NCBI RefSeq assembly: GCF_030373245.1
Contig: NZ_JAUCZF010000002.1
Span: forward strand, 62,001 to 126,000
From: Hydrogenophaga sp.
GTDB taxonomy: Bacteria > Pseudomonadota > Gammaproteobacteria > Burkholderiales > Burkholderiaceae_C
Reading direction: 5' to 3'
DNA length: 64,000 bases
Shown: one piece after another, positions 56,519 through 64,000 of the stretch
Numbering within the stretch: position 1 is the first letter of the stretch
Layout of the letters: each line of letters starts with the position of its first letter
Position numbers and translations under genes: made by a program
The notes under the pieces: generated by a model
Database searches by the model: none
What the model was told of the DNA's origin: nothing
What the model saw: only the letters and a program-made list of their open reading frames with translations

Positions 56519-56672
56519 AAAAGCGCCGCTGTTGCGCGGATGCCAGTGGTCGCTTGCTGAATTGCACGAGTTGTGGATTTCTTGTCGTGCGGGGCCGCTG
56601 AATGCGTTGCAGACCGAAAAAATTGCGTATGCTTTTGACAACGTTTCGAGATGTCGCAAAGGCAAAAAATCT

Positions 56673-56701
56673 TTGCTGCACAAGGGGCTTACTGCTAGCA
56701 T
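56673..56701 (+). promoter_or_regulatory. Candidate promoter of the pilMNOPQ operon
   Basis: -35 TTGCTG (56673-56678), 17-base spacer, -10 TAGCAT (56696-56701). Followed at 56722-56737 by a perfect hairpin GGTGCC-CGCT-GGCACC in the leader, 20 bases before the pilM start. Confidence 0.45.
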
Positions 56702-56757
56702 TCAAGTGATTTCTTAAGTTTGGTGCCCGCTGGCACCATCATTTTCTGGGGCTTGCC

Positions 56758-57837
56758 TTGATCTCATTGGGGTCCTTATTCAGCCGTGAACCGGCACCGT
56801 TGTTGGGCATAGACGTCAGTTCTTCCAGCGTCAAGCTGGTCGAATTGGGACGCAACAGCTCGGGTGATCTCGTTTTGCAGCGCTGCGCGATCGAGCCGCT
56901 GGAGCGGGGCTGGATCACCGACGGCAATATCGAAAAGTTCGATGAGGTGGCCGAGGCGGTGCGCCGCGTGGTGCGCAAGAGCGGCAGCAAGACCAAAAAC
57001 GTCGCCTTGGCACTGCCGACCTCGGCGGTGATCACCAAGAAGATCATCCTGCCGGGCGGACTTTCGGACAAAGAGCTGGAAGCCCAGGTGGAGTCCGAAG
57101 CCAACCAGTACATTCCATTTTCGCTGGACGAAGTGAGTCTTGACTTCTGTGTCGTCGGACCCAGCGCCAACTCGGTGGGCGATGTGGAGGTGTTGATCGC
57201 CGCCTCGCGCAAGGAAAAAGTGTCTGATCGGCAGGGTCTGGCTGAAGCGGCTGGCCTCAAGCCGGTGGTGATGGACGTTGAGTCCTACGCGTCGCGCATG
57301 GCGGCTGGACGTGTGATTGAAACCTTGCCCAACGAGGGCATTGATTCCTTGGTGGCCTTGTTCGAAGTGGGCGCACTCACCACCAGCCTTCAGGTGATGC
57401 GCAACGACGAGGTGCTTTATGAGCGGGACCAAGCCTTCGGTGGCGCCCAGCTCACGCAGCTCATCGTGCGGCAGTATGGCTTTTCGGCCGACGAAGCCGA
57501 GGCCAAAAAGCGCTCGGGCGACCTTCCAGACGACTACAAGACAGCCGTGCTCGACCCGTTCATTGAATCGATGTCGCAGGAAGTGGGTCGTGCGCTGCAG
57601 TTCTTCTTCACCAGCACGCCTTTCAACAAAGTGGACCATATCCTGCTGGCCGGTGGCAGTGCGGCATTGCCCGGTCTGACCGACGCAGTCACACAGCAAA
57701 CCTCGTTTGCCTGCATGGTGATCAACCCGTTTGACGCGATGGAAATGGCATCGACCGTTCACGCGAGAAAGATCGCGCGGGAAGCGCCTTCATATCTCAC
57801 GTCAACGGGCCTGGCGCTGCGGAGGTTCCACCAATGA
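56758..57837 (+). CDS. pilM: Type IV pilus assembly ATPase-fold protein PilM
   Basis: 359-aa cytoplasmic actin-like protein linking the pilus motors to PilN. Family blocks are LLGIDVSSSSVKLVELG, VVITKKIILP, EVGALTTSLQV and ILLAGGSAALPGL. It binds the N-terminal INLLP motif of PilN. The start is TTG 56758 with GGGG upstream; no ATG or GTG lies closer. The stop overlaps the pilN ATG (ATGA). First gene of the operon. Confidence 0.94.
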   Translation: MISLGSLFSREPAPLLGIDVSSSSVKLVELGRNSSGDLVLQRCAIEPLERGWITDGNIEKFDEVAEAVRRVVRKSGSKTKNVALALPTSAVITKKIILPGGLSDKELEAQVESEANQYIPFSLDEVSLDFCVVGPSANSVGDVEVLIAASRKEKVSDRQGLAEAAGLKPVVMDVESYASRMAAGRVIETLPNEGIDSLVALFEVGALTTSLQVMRNDEVLYERDQAFGGAQLTQLIVRQYGFSADEAEAKKRSGDLPDDYKTAVLDPFIESMSQEVGRALQFFFTSTPFNKVDHILLAGGSAALPGLTDAVTQQTSFACMVINPFDAMEMASTVHARKIAREAPSYLTSTGLALRRFHQ

Positions 57838-58461
57838 TTTTGATCAACCTTTTGCCGCACCGAGAGGCGGCGCGCAAGAAGCAAAAAGAACAGTTTTTCA
57901 CCCAGCTGGGTCTTTCTGCGCTGCTGGGCGGCATTGTCTGCGGCGCGGTGTTCACCTGGTACCAGGGGCAGATCTCTTCCCAGCAGGCGCGCAACAGTTT
58001 TCTGCAGGGCGAAATCACCAAGCTCGAAAACGAAATCAAGGACATCAACTCCTTGCAGGCTGAAATTGCCTCGTTGCGAGCCCGTCAGACGGCGGTTGAG
58101 GACCTTCAGGGGGATCGCAATCTGCCCCGTCCACATGTTGGACGAACTCGTGAAGCAACTCCCCGACGGCATCTATCTGCGCACCATGAAGCAGGAGAAT
58201 CAGAGCGTTCTGTTGACAGGAACAGCGCAATCTCAGGAGCGCGTGTCCGAACTGCTGCGCAATCTGGCCAACAACAGCCCCTGGCTGACGCGACCTGAGC
58301 TGGTCGAGATTGTTTCTGCCAGTGTTTCGGTGTCCAACCGAGAGCAGCGTCGGGTTTCGAATTTCACCATCCGTGCCACGCTCACGCGGCCGACGGCAGC
58401 AAACACCGCTGCTGACGGTACCGGAACGGTCGCCCCCGCGGCCGTGCCCGGAAAAGTCTGA
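57834..58461 (+). pseudogene. pilN: Type IV pilus assembly protein PilN, split by a one-base insertion
   Basis: Starts normally (MILINLLPHREAARKKQKEQ, membrane helix about 25-45, coiled coil) and reads correctly to DLQGDRNLP. There a run of four C (58125-58128) shifts the frame, and the shifted frame stops at 58298. Reading CCC instead of CCCC restores PVHMLDELVKQLPDGIYL and the rest of PilN to the stop at 58461. PilN is needed for the PilM-N-O-P alignment complex. This may be a true mutation, a phase switch, a programmed or leaky +1 shift at CCC-C, or a sequencing error. Confidence 0.85.
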
Positions 58462-58478
58462 CAAGGTAACGTCTCACC

Positions 58479-59156
58479 ATGGCCACCATGCCCGCCGTCA
58501 ACCTGGACTTCAAGCAAATCCAGTCCAAGCTCCAGAGCCAGTTTTCAGGTCTGGACCCCAACGATCCTTCTCAGTGGCCTGGCTTGCCACGCAACCTGCT
58601 GTACCTCGCGGTCTGCGCGGCGGTGATTGCAGGTTTGTGGTTCGCCTGGCTGAAGTCATCTGACGAGGAGCTGATCGCCGAAAAAGCCAGGGAAGTGCAG
58701 CTGCGCGAGGACTACCGCAAGAAGCTGGTGCAGGCCGTCAACCTGGACGCTCTGAAGAAGCAGCTGGAACAGGTCAAGCAATACGTGTCTCAGCTGGAGA
58801 AGCAATTGCCCAGCAAAGCCGAAATGGATGCGCTGCTGTCCGATATCAACCAGGCTGGCCTTGGGCGCAGTTTGCAGTTTGAGCTCTTCCGGCCAGGGCA
58901 GGTGTTGGTCAAGGAGTACTACGCGGAGCTGCCGATAGCGATCAAGGTTACCGGTACCTACCACGACATGGGTTTGTTCGCGGCCGACATCGCCAATCTG
59001 TCGCGAATCGTCACCTTGAACAACCTTTCTCTGACGCCTGTGCAAGGGCGTGAAGGTGTGCTCACCATGGACGGCACGGCCAAGACTTTCCGATACCTTG
59101 ATCTGGACGAAGTGGCTGCCCAGCAAAAGACGAAACCGGCTGGAGCAAAGCCATGA
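58479..59156 (+). CDS. pilO: Type IV pilus assembly protein PilO
   Basis: 225-aa bitopic inner-membrane protein, helix about residues 42-60, coiled coil to about 110, ferredoxin-like domain (LQFELFRPGQ, YYAELPIAIKVTGTYHDMGLF). Pairs with PilN in the alignment complex. Starts 17 bases after the pilN stop, and its stop overlaps the pilP start. The gene is intact, so the operon distal to the pilN lesion is preserved. Confidence 0.95.
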   Translation: MATMPAVNLDFKQIQSKLQSQFSGLDPNDPSQWPGLPRNLLYLAVCAAVIAGLWFAWLKSSDEELIAEKAREVQLREDYRKKLVQAVNLDALKKQLEQVKQYVSQLEKQLPSKAEMDALLSDINQAGLGRSLQFELFRPGQVLVKEYYAELPIAIKVTGTYHDMGLFAADIANLSRIVTLNNLSLTPVQGREGVLTMDGTAKTFRYLDLDEVAAQQKTKPAGAKP

Positions 59157-59707
59157 AGCAGCTCCCAAATCTTGTCCTCGGGCTGGTTCTGACGGTAGTC
59201 GCCACATTGGCTGGCTGCACCTCATCTGGCGAAGACGAATTGCAGCAGTGGATGCAGACCGAGCGCAACAGCATCAGGCCGCAGGTTGCGCCCATTCCCG
59301 AGCCCAGCAAATTCGAACCCCAGGCTTACCTCAGCGAGCGGATCACCGAGCCTTTCAGCAGCGAAAAACTGGCCAGTGTCATGCGCGGCAGTCTGGCCGC
59401 CACCGTCATCAATTCGGCCTTGCTTGAGCCTGAACTCAATCGTCGCAAGCAGCCTCTTGAAGCCTATCCGCTGGACACCATGCGAATGGTAGGCAGTCTG
59501 ATGCGAGAGGGTCAGTTGGTTGCACTGGTGAAGGTGGACAACCTGCTGTATCAGGTGCGCTCCGGCAGTTACCTGGGACAAAATTACGGCCGGGTGAACC
59601 GCATCACCGAGACCGACATCACCTTGCGAGAAATCGTGCAGGACCCATCGGGAGAATGGACCGAAAGGCCGGCTGCGCTGCAGCTACAAGAGGACGCTTC
59701 GAAATGA
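59153..59707 (+). CDS. pilP: Type IV pilus lipoprotein PilP
   Basis: 184-aa inner-membrane lipoprotein, lipobox LAGC (Cys22), a long unstructured N-terminal stretch, then the beta-domain with MVGSLMREGQLVALVKVDNLLYQVRSGSYLG that contacts PilQ. It links PilNO to the secretin. Four-base overlaps at both ends (pilO, pilQ) show tight coupling. Confidence 0.95.
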   Translation: MKQLPNLVLGLVLTVVATLAGCTSSGEDELQQWMQTERNSIRPQVAPIPEPSKFEPQAYLSERITEPFSSEKLASVMRGSLAATVINSALLEPELNRRKQPLEAYPLDTMRMVGSLMREGQLVALVKVDNLLYQVRSGSYLGQNYGRVNRITETDITLREIVQDPSGEWTERPAALQLQEDASK

Positions 59708-61812
59708 TCAAACATAACAAGGCCAATGGCTCGAATTCCATGCTTCACATCATCGGGCAATCATTGCTTGCATCGGGGCTGCTGTTGGCGTCGGCTTGGG
59801 CTCAGGCCCAGAATGCCATCCAGTCCGTGACCGGAGGTTTGCAGGGTGGCGTGGAAGTCATTCGCATCGAAACGTCTGAACCGTTGCCTGCTGTGCCCAC
59901 CGGTTTCACCATCCAGGCGCCGGCTCGCATTGCGCTCGATTTTCCTGGTGTGGTGAACAACGTTGGCCGCAACGCCGTCGAAATCAATCAAGGCAATCTC
60001 CGTTCGGCCAACGTGGTGCAAGCGGGGGATAGAACCCGCGTGGTGATCAATCTCAAGCAAGCTGCGTCGTACCAGGCCAGAACCGAGGGCAAGGTCTTGA
60101 TCGTGGTACTGGACCGCACCGAGGCCGTTGCGCAAACCCAGGCAACACCGTCTGCCTTCGCTGAAAGCCGCAACCGCGACGTCGCGGCGCTGCGCGACAT
60201 CGATTTCCGCATGGGCTCTGGCAACACCGGTCGTGTGGTGGTGGAGCTGGCGAACAACCAGGTGGGCGTCGATATCCGCCAACAGGGTCAGGGCTTGGTG
60301 GTGGAATTCTTGAAGACCTCTTTGCCCGAGGGTCTGCGGCGCCGACTGGACGTCACCGATTTCGGCACGCCCGTGCAAACGATCGAAACCTCCCAAAGCG
60401 GAGATCGGGTGCGCATGTTGATCACGCCCAAAGGCAACTGGGAGCATTCCGCCTACCAAAGCGACAACCAGTTTGTACTGGAAGTGCGCGAGCGCGTGAT
60501 CGATCCCAACAAACTGTCGCAAGGCGTAGGCTTCACCGGTGAGAAGCTTTCGTTGAACTTCCAGAACATCGAAGTGCGCTCGCTGTTGCAGGTGATTGCA
60601 GACTTCACCAACTTCAACGTGGTGACCTCCGACTCGGTCACGGGGGCTGTCACGCTTCGGCTGAAAGATGTGCCCTGGGATCAAGCGCTGGACATCATTT
60701 TGCAGGCCAAGGGCTTGGGTGTTCGCAAGAGCGGCAACGTGCTGTGGATTGCGCCTCGCGATGAAATCTCGGCTCGCGAAAAGCAGGAGCTGGAGTCCAA
60801 AGCCTCCATCGAGAGCCTGGAGTCTGTGCGTACGCAGGGCTTCCAGATGAACTACGCCAAGGCGGCTGACATTGCGGCGCAGTTGACCTCGAGTGCGGGA
60901 GGGTCGGGTTCGGGTGGGGCCAATGCCCGCATCCTGTCGAGCCGCGGTAGCGTAATCTCCGAGCCTCGCACCAACCAGCTGTTTGTCACCGACATTCCAT
61001 CCAAGCTGGAGCAAGTGCAGGAGCTGATCGCCAAGCTGGATATCCCGATCCGGCAGGTGCTCATTGAAGCCCGTATCGTGGAAGCCGATGATCGCTTTGG
61101 CCGATCGCTCGGAGTGCGCTTGGGCGGAGGCAATGGAAACATCGGAGGCGGGGACGGCCGAATCGGTTATGGTGCGTCCTACAGCGCTACAGGAGGAAAC
61201 CTTGGTTCCGGTAGCCTGCTCAATCTGCCGTCGAGTGGCGCCGGCGGTTTTGCGCCTGCAGCCTTTGCTCTTTCCTTGTTTGACAGGACCAATACCAACC
61301 GTTTTCTGAGCCTGGAGCTCTCCGCGCTGGAGGCCGATGGCCGAGGCAAGATCGTTTCCAGCCCTCGAGTGGTCACCGCCGATCAGGTGAAGGCTTCCAT
61401 TGAGCAAGGTACCGAGTTTCCGTTCCAGCAGGCAACCTCCAGCGGCGCGACAGCGGTGGCCTTCCGCAAGGCCTCGCTGAAGCTGGAAGTTACGCCGCAG
61501 ATCACGCCCGAGGGCAACATCATCCTGGACCTGAACGTGACCAAGGACAGCAGAGGTGAGACCACGGCCCAGGGTATTGCCATCAATACCAAGCAGGTTC
61601 AGACCCAAGTGCTGGTAGAAAACGGAGGAACAGTGGTCATCGGTGGCATCTTTGAATTGATCGAGTCACAAGATGTGGCCAAAGTACCCGTCTTGGGAGA
61701 TATCCCGTTTTTGGGTAATCTGTTTAAAAACACCAACCGAGTGTCCAACAAGTCAGAAACGCTGATCTTCATCACGCCCCGCGTGATCACCGATCGCGGT
61801 ATCTCACGGTAA
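59704..61812 (+). CDS. pilQ: Type IV pilus secretin PilQ
   Basis: 702-aa outer-membrane secretin for the type IV pilus. Signal peptide ending near AWAQAQ, two AMIN domains (about 40-130 and 170-260), an STN/N0 domain (VGFTGEKLSLNFQNIEVRSLLQ), N1, then the secretin core with VLIEARIVEADDRFGRSLG and VPVLGDIPFLGNLFKN. A Gly-rich loop sits near residues 475-510. It overlaps pilP by four bases. Gene is intact. Confidence 0.96.
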   Translation: MIKHNKANGSNSMLHIIGQSLLASGLLLASAWAQAQNAIQSVTGGLQGGVEVIRIETSEPLPAVPTGFTIQAPARIALDFPGVVNNVGRNAVEINQGNLRSANVVQAGDRTRVVINLKQAASYQARTEGKVLIVVLDRTEAVAQTQATPSAFAESRNRDVAALRDIDFRMGSGNTGRVVVELANNQVGVDIRQQGQGLVVEFLKTSLPEGLRRRLDVTDFGTPVQTIETSQSGDRVRMLITPKGNWEHSAYQSDNQFVLEVRERVIDPNKLSQGVGFTGEKLSLNFQNIEVRSLLQVIADFTNFNVVTSDSVTGAVTLRLKDVPWDQALDIILQAKGLGVRKSGNVLWIAPRDEISAREKQELESKASIESLESVRTQGFQMNYAKAADIAAQLTSSAGGSGSGGANARILSSRGSVISEPRTNQLFVTDIPSKLEQVQELIAKLDIPIRQVLIEARIVEADDRFGRSLGVRLGGGNGNIGGGDGRIGYGASYSATGGNLGSGSLLNLPSSGAGGFAPAAFALSLFDRTNTNRFLSLELSALEADGRGKIVSSPRVVTADQVKASIEQGTEFPFQQATSSGATAVAFRKASLKLEVTPQITPEGNIILDLNVTKDSRGETTAQGIAINTKQVQTQVLVENGGTVVIGGIFELIESQDVAKVPVLGDIPFLGNLFKNTNRVSNKSETLIFITPRVITDRGISR

Positions 61813-61844
61813 CTTTCACTGTTGACTCTAATTCTGATCAAGCC

Positions 61845-62282
61845 ATGAAACGTTTCAAGAAAACTCTGGTTGCTTTGTCGATGCTGTCCTTGCTGGGGGC
61901 ATGTGGTGGCGGCGACGAGGACATTGGCAATGCCATCGCACTCAATGTGAATCCCACGGGCTTTACTCACTTGATAGCTACATGCCCGGCCGGTGGGGTG
62001 ACCAACGGCCTCTCTATCCACATCATCAATGGCGGTTTCGGTCCGTTTCGCGTAAAGGCCACAGTTACTGGATTGACCGTTGGCTTTGCGAATGGAAATG
62101 TGTTTGTCCCGCCAACGGCATCCCAGATCAACTCGGAGGGCTTCATGTTGGTTGACGGGCAGGATCCGAGTTTTGCGGTGAATGCCAATTTGGCTTGTGG
62201 CAGTGATGTAGGTGTTGTTGTCTTGGACAGCAGGTCAAATAGTGTCACCATTAATATAAAGGTTGATGCACCAGCTGAATAA
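61845..62282 (+). CDS. Small putative lipoprotein of unknown function
   Basis: 145 aa. Lipobox LLGAC (Cys20) followed by GGGDED, with two further cysteines that could pair (ATCPAGG and LACGSD). The rest has alternating hydrophobic strands, as in small Ig-like domains; that fold is a guess. It lies 32 bases after pilQ and 42 before aroK, where the usual order has pilQ and aroK adjacent. Codon use is visibly more AT-rich than neighbours, which suggests transfer or recent origin. No family recognised. Confidence 0.6.
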   Translation: MKRFKKTLVALSMLSLLGACGGGDEDIGNAIALNVNPTGFTHLIATCPAGGVTNGLSIHIINGGFGPFRVKATVTGLTVGFANGNVFVPPTASQINSEGFMLVDGQDPSFAVNANLACGSDVGVVVLDSRSNSVTINIKVDAPAE

Positions 62283-62324
62283 GGAGAGTCGCCACGCCGC
62301 CGTTGTGTCAAACGGCTCAATTGA

Positions 62325-62873
62325 GTGACGCTCAGCCTCATCGGCCTTCCAGGATCCGGGAAATCTACCGTCGGGCGCCAGTTAGCGCGACGGCTGGGGC
62401 TTCCATTTCTGGATTCGGACCACGTGATCGAGCAACGCCTGGGCTGCTCGATCCGTGAGTATTTCGAGCATGCTGGGGAAGAGCGCTTTCGTGACATCGA
62501 GTCTAGCGTGCTGGATGAAATCACCCAGGCTGATGCAGCGGTGATCTCGACAGGCGGGGGTTCGGTATTGCGGCCCGAAAACAGGAAGCGACTGCGCGAG
62601 CGGGGGCAGGTGGTTTACCTTCGGTCCACTCCCGAAGAACTGTTCCGACGTTTGCGCCATGATCGAAAGCGCCCGCTGCTGCAGGTAGAAGATCCCTTGC
62701 AGCGCCTGCGCGATCTTTTCGAGGAACGCGATCCCCTGTACCGAGAAACCGCGCACTTTGTGATTGAAACAGGTCGCCCTTCGGTGGCCACCTTGGTCAA
62801 CATGATCGTGATGCAGCTCGAACTGGCCGGGGTTGTTTCCTCCTCTCAACCACCGGCATTGCCCAAAGTCTGA
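62325..62873 (+). CDS. aroK: Shikimate kinase
   Basis: 182-aa cytosolic kinase, shikimate to shikimate 3-phosphate. P-loop GLPGSGKST (about 7-15), shikimate-binding DSDHVIEQ, ISTGGGSVLRPENR and the lid region DRKRPLLQ. Start GTG 62325; the frame has no ATG nearby. Normally paired with aroB, which follows after 174 bases (62874-63047), a stretch where I see no gene. Confidence 0.95.
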   Translation: MTLSLIGLPGSGKSTVGRQLARRLGLPFLDSDHVIEQRLGCSIREYFEHAGEERFRDIESSVLDEITQADAAVISTGGGSVLRPENRKRLRERGQVVYLRSTPEELFRRLRHDRKRPLLQVEDPLQRLRDLFEERDPLYRETAHFVIETGRPSVATLVNMIVMQLELAGVVSSSQPPALPKV

Positions 62874-63047
62874 TTGCCCGTTCGGGCATTGCGCTCGACG
62901 CGCCGTCGAACCCATGCTGCCCGGATCGGGGGACTGCTTGGTGCGTCTCGCTGGAGCATGCCTGGCCAGAGCCACCGCAAGCGCGATCGCGCACTGCAGC
63001 AAATGGCAGCAGAGTCCATCGCATGGCGCTGCCCTAAACTTGGAGGG

Positions 63048-64000
63048 ATGACGCCTCAACCCATTCCCGCCGCAGTGGCTGCCGGACCGCAACAGGTCGA
63101 CATCGATCTGGCCGACCGCAGCTATCCCATCCTCATCGGAACTGGGCTGCTGGATGCCGACACCAGCTACGCTGGCCTTCCCATCGCCACCACCGCCCTC
63201 ATCGTCACCAACTCCACGGTTGCTCCACTGTATGCGCAGCGCCTGCACGCGGCGCTGGCCTCGCGCTATGCGCGCGTCTACACCGCAGAGCTTCAGGATG
63301 GAGAGGCCTTCAAGACATGGCAAAGCCTCAACCAGATCTTTGACACACTGCTCACGCACGCCTGTGACCGCAAGACAGTGCTGTTTGCGCTTGGCGGCGG
63401 TGTTGTCGGCGACATGACAGGCTTTGCGGCCGCCAGCTACATGCGCGGTGTACCGTTTGTGCAGGTGCCCACCACCTTGCTGGCGCAGGTGGATTCTTCG
63501 GTAGGTGGCAAGACGGCCATCAACCACCCGTTGGGCAAAAACATGATCGGCGCGTTCTACCAGCCCCTGCGCGTGATCTGCGATCTCGACACTCTCAAGA
63601 CGCTGCCATCGCGCGAACTGAGCGCTGGCCTGGCCGAAGTGATCAAGTACGGTCCCATCGCCGATATGGCGTTCTTCGAGTGGATCGAATCGCACCTCGA
63701 TGACCTGCTGGCACAAGATCCGGCTGCCATGGCCTACGCCGTGCGGCGCAGTTGCGAGATCAAGGCCTGGGTGGTCGGGCAGGACGAACGCGAGTCCGGC
63801 TTGCGCGCCATTCTCAACTTCGGACATACCTTTGGGCACGCCATTGAAGCCGGCCTGGGCTACGGTCAGTGGCTGCATGGCGAAGCCGTGGGCTGCGGTC
63901 TGGTGATGGCTGCACGCTTGTCCTGTGAACTGGGTCTTGTCGACGCGGCTTTTGTCGAACGGCTGACGTCGCTGGTGCGCCGCGCTGGTTTACCGGTGGT
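63048..64000 (+). CDS. aroB: 3-dehydroquinate synthase AroB (3' partial)
   Basis: Cytosolic NAD- and metal-dependent enzyme, DAHP to 3-dehydroquinate. ATG 63048 follows GGAGGG. Visible blocks are [21 protein letters not shown] (NAD site), [17 protein letters not shown], the metal-ligand glutamate in GLAEVIKYG, and the metal histidines in [12 protein letters not shown] and LHGEAVGCG. The frame is open at the window edge, so only the C-terminal part, perhaps 50 residues, is missing. Confidence 0.95.
   Translation, partial: MTPQPIPAAVAAGPQQVDIDLADRSYPILIGTGLLDADTSYAGLPIATTALIVTNSTVAPLYAQRLHAALASRYARVYTAELQDGEAFKTWQSLNQIFDTLLTHACDRKTVLFALGGGVVGDMTGFAAASYMRGVPFVQVPTTLLAQVDSSVGGKTAINHPLGKNMIGAFYQPLRVICDLDTLKTLPSRELSAGLAEVIKYGPIADMAFFEWIESHLDDLLAQDPAAMAYAVRRSCEIKAWVVGQDERESGLRAILNFGHTFGHAIEAGLGYGQWLHGEAVGCGLVMAARLSCELGLVDAAFVERLTSLVRRAGLPV

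Overview
The window looks like the chromosome of a betaproteobacterium of the order Burkholderiales, most likely a Comamonadaceae member close to Hydrogenophaga or Acidovorax. This is inferred from the high GC content, the CIRCE-controlled groESL operon, the gene order resB-ccsB-msrPQ-lysA-lptM-cyaY-PBP1A-pilMNOPQ-aroK-aroB, the porin type, and GC-rich intergenic palindromes of a kind seen in that family. I could not run any database search. I see no rRNA, tRNA, CRISPR array, transposase or prophage genes.

Layout. 1-5.1 kb: the end of queC, then fumC, an SbmA-type ABC exporter and a 5'-nucleotidase. 5.2-17.1 kb: a complete type II secretion (T2SS) locus, gspG-H-I-J-K-L-M-N-D-E-F on the minus strand with a short gspC reading away from it. 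17.2-20.2 kb: ilvA and cobT, overlapping by 4 bases. ilvA has a promoter and a terminator hairpin in its leader, and cobT is followed directly by a structured element resembling part of a cobalamin riboswitch. 20.3-25.4 kb: an OsmC protein, coq7, two tandem porins, a ComEA-like secreted DNA-binding protein and a DUF3047 lipoprotein. 25.4-34.3 kb: a peptide ABC importer with two substrate-binding proteins and an embedded M20 amidohydrolase. 34.5-36.4 kb: an RpiR/HexR-type regulator divergent from transaldolase, with a palindrome between them. 36.6-38.7 kb: groES-groEL under CIRCE. 38.8-45.1 kb: an SDR oxidoreductase, a three-PAS histidine kinase, metK and two lipid A-type acyltransferases. 45.3-54.1 kb: engB, a cytochrome c4, the system II cytochrome c maturation pair, msrPQ, lysA, lptM and cyaY. 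54.1-64 kb: penicillin-binding protein 1A, the type IV pilus pilMNOPQ operon, a small orphan lipoprotein, aroK and the start of aroB.

How the genes work together. Much of the window concerns the cell envelope: T2SS, type IV pilus, porins, PBP1A, lipid A acylation, LptM, c-type cytochrome assembly and periplasmic methionine sulfoxide repair.

Most notable observations: (1) pilN carries a one-base insertion in a CCCC run; (2) a family of multi-hairpin repeats sits directly after stop codons in seven places, in the same orientation as the preceding gene; (3) an orphan structured RNA candidate follows cobT; (4) an attenuator-like terminator lies in the ilvA leader; (5) a 42-codon ORF bridges gspL and gspM with start/stop overlaps at both ends.
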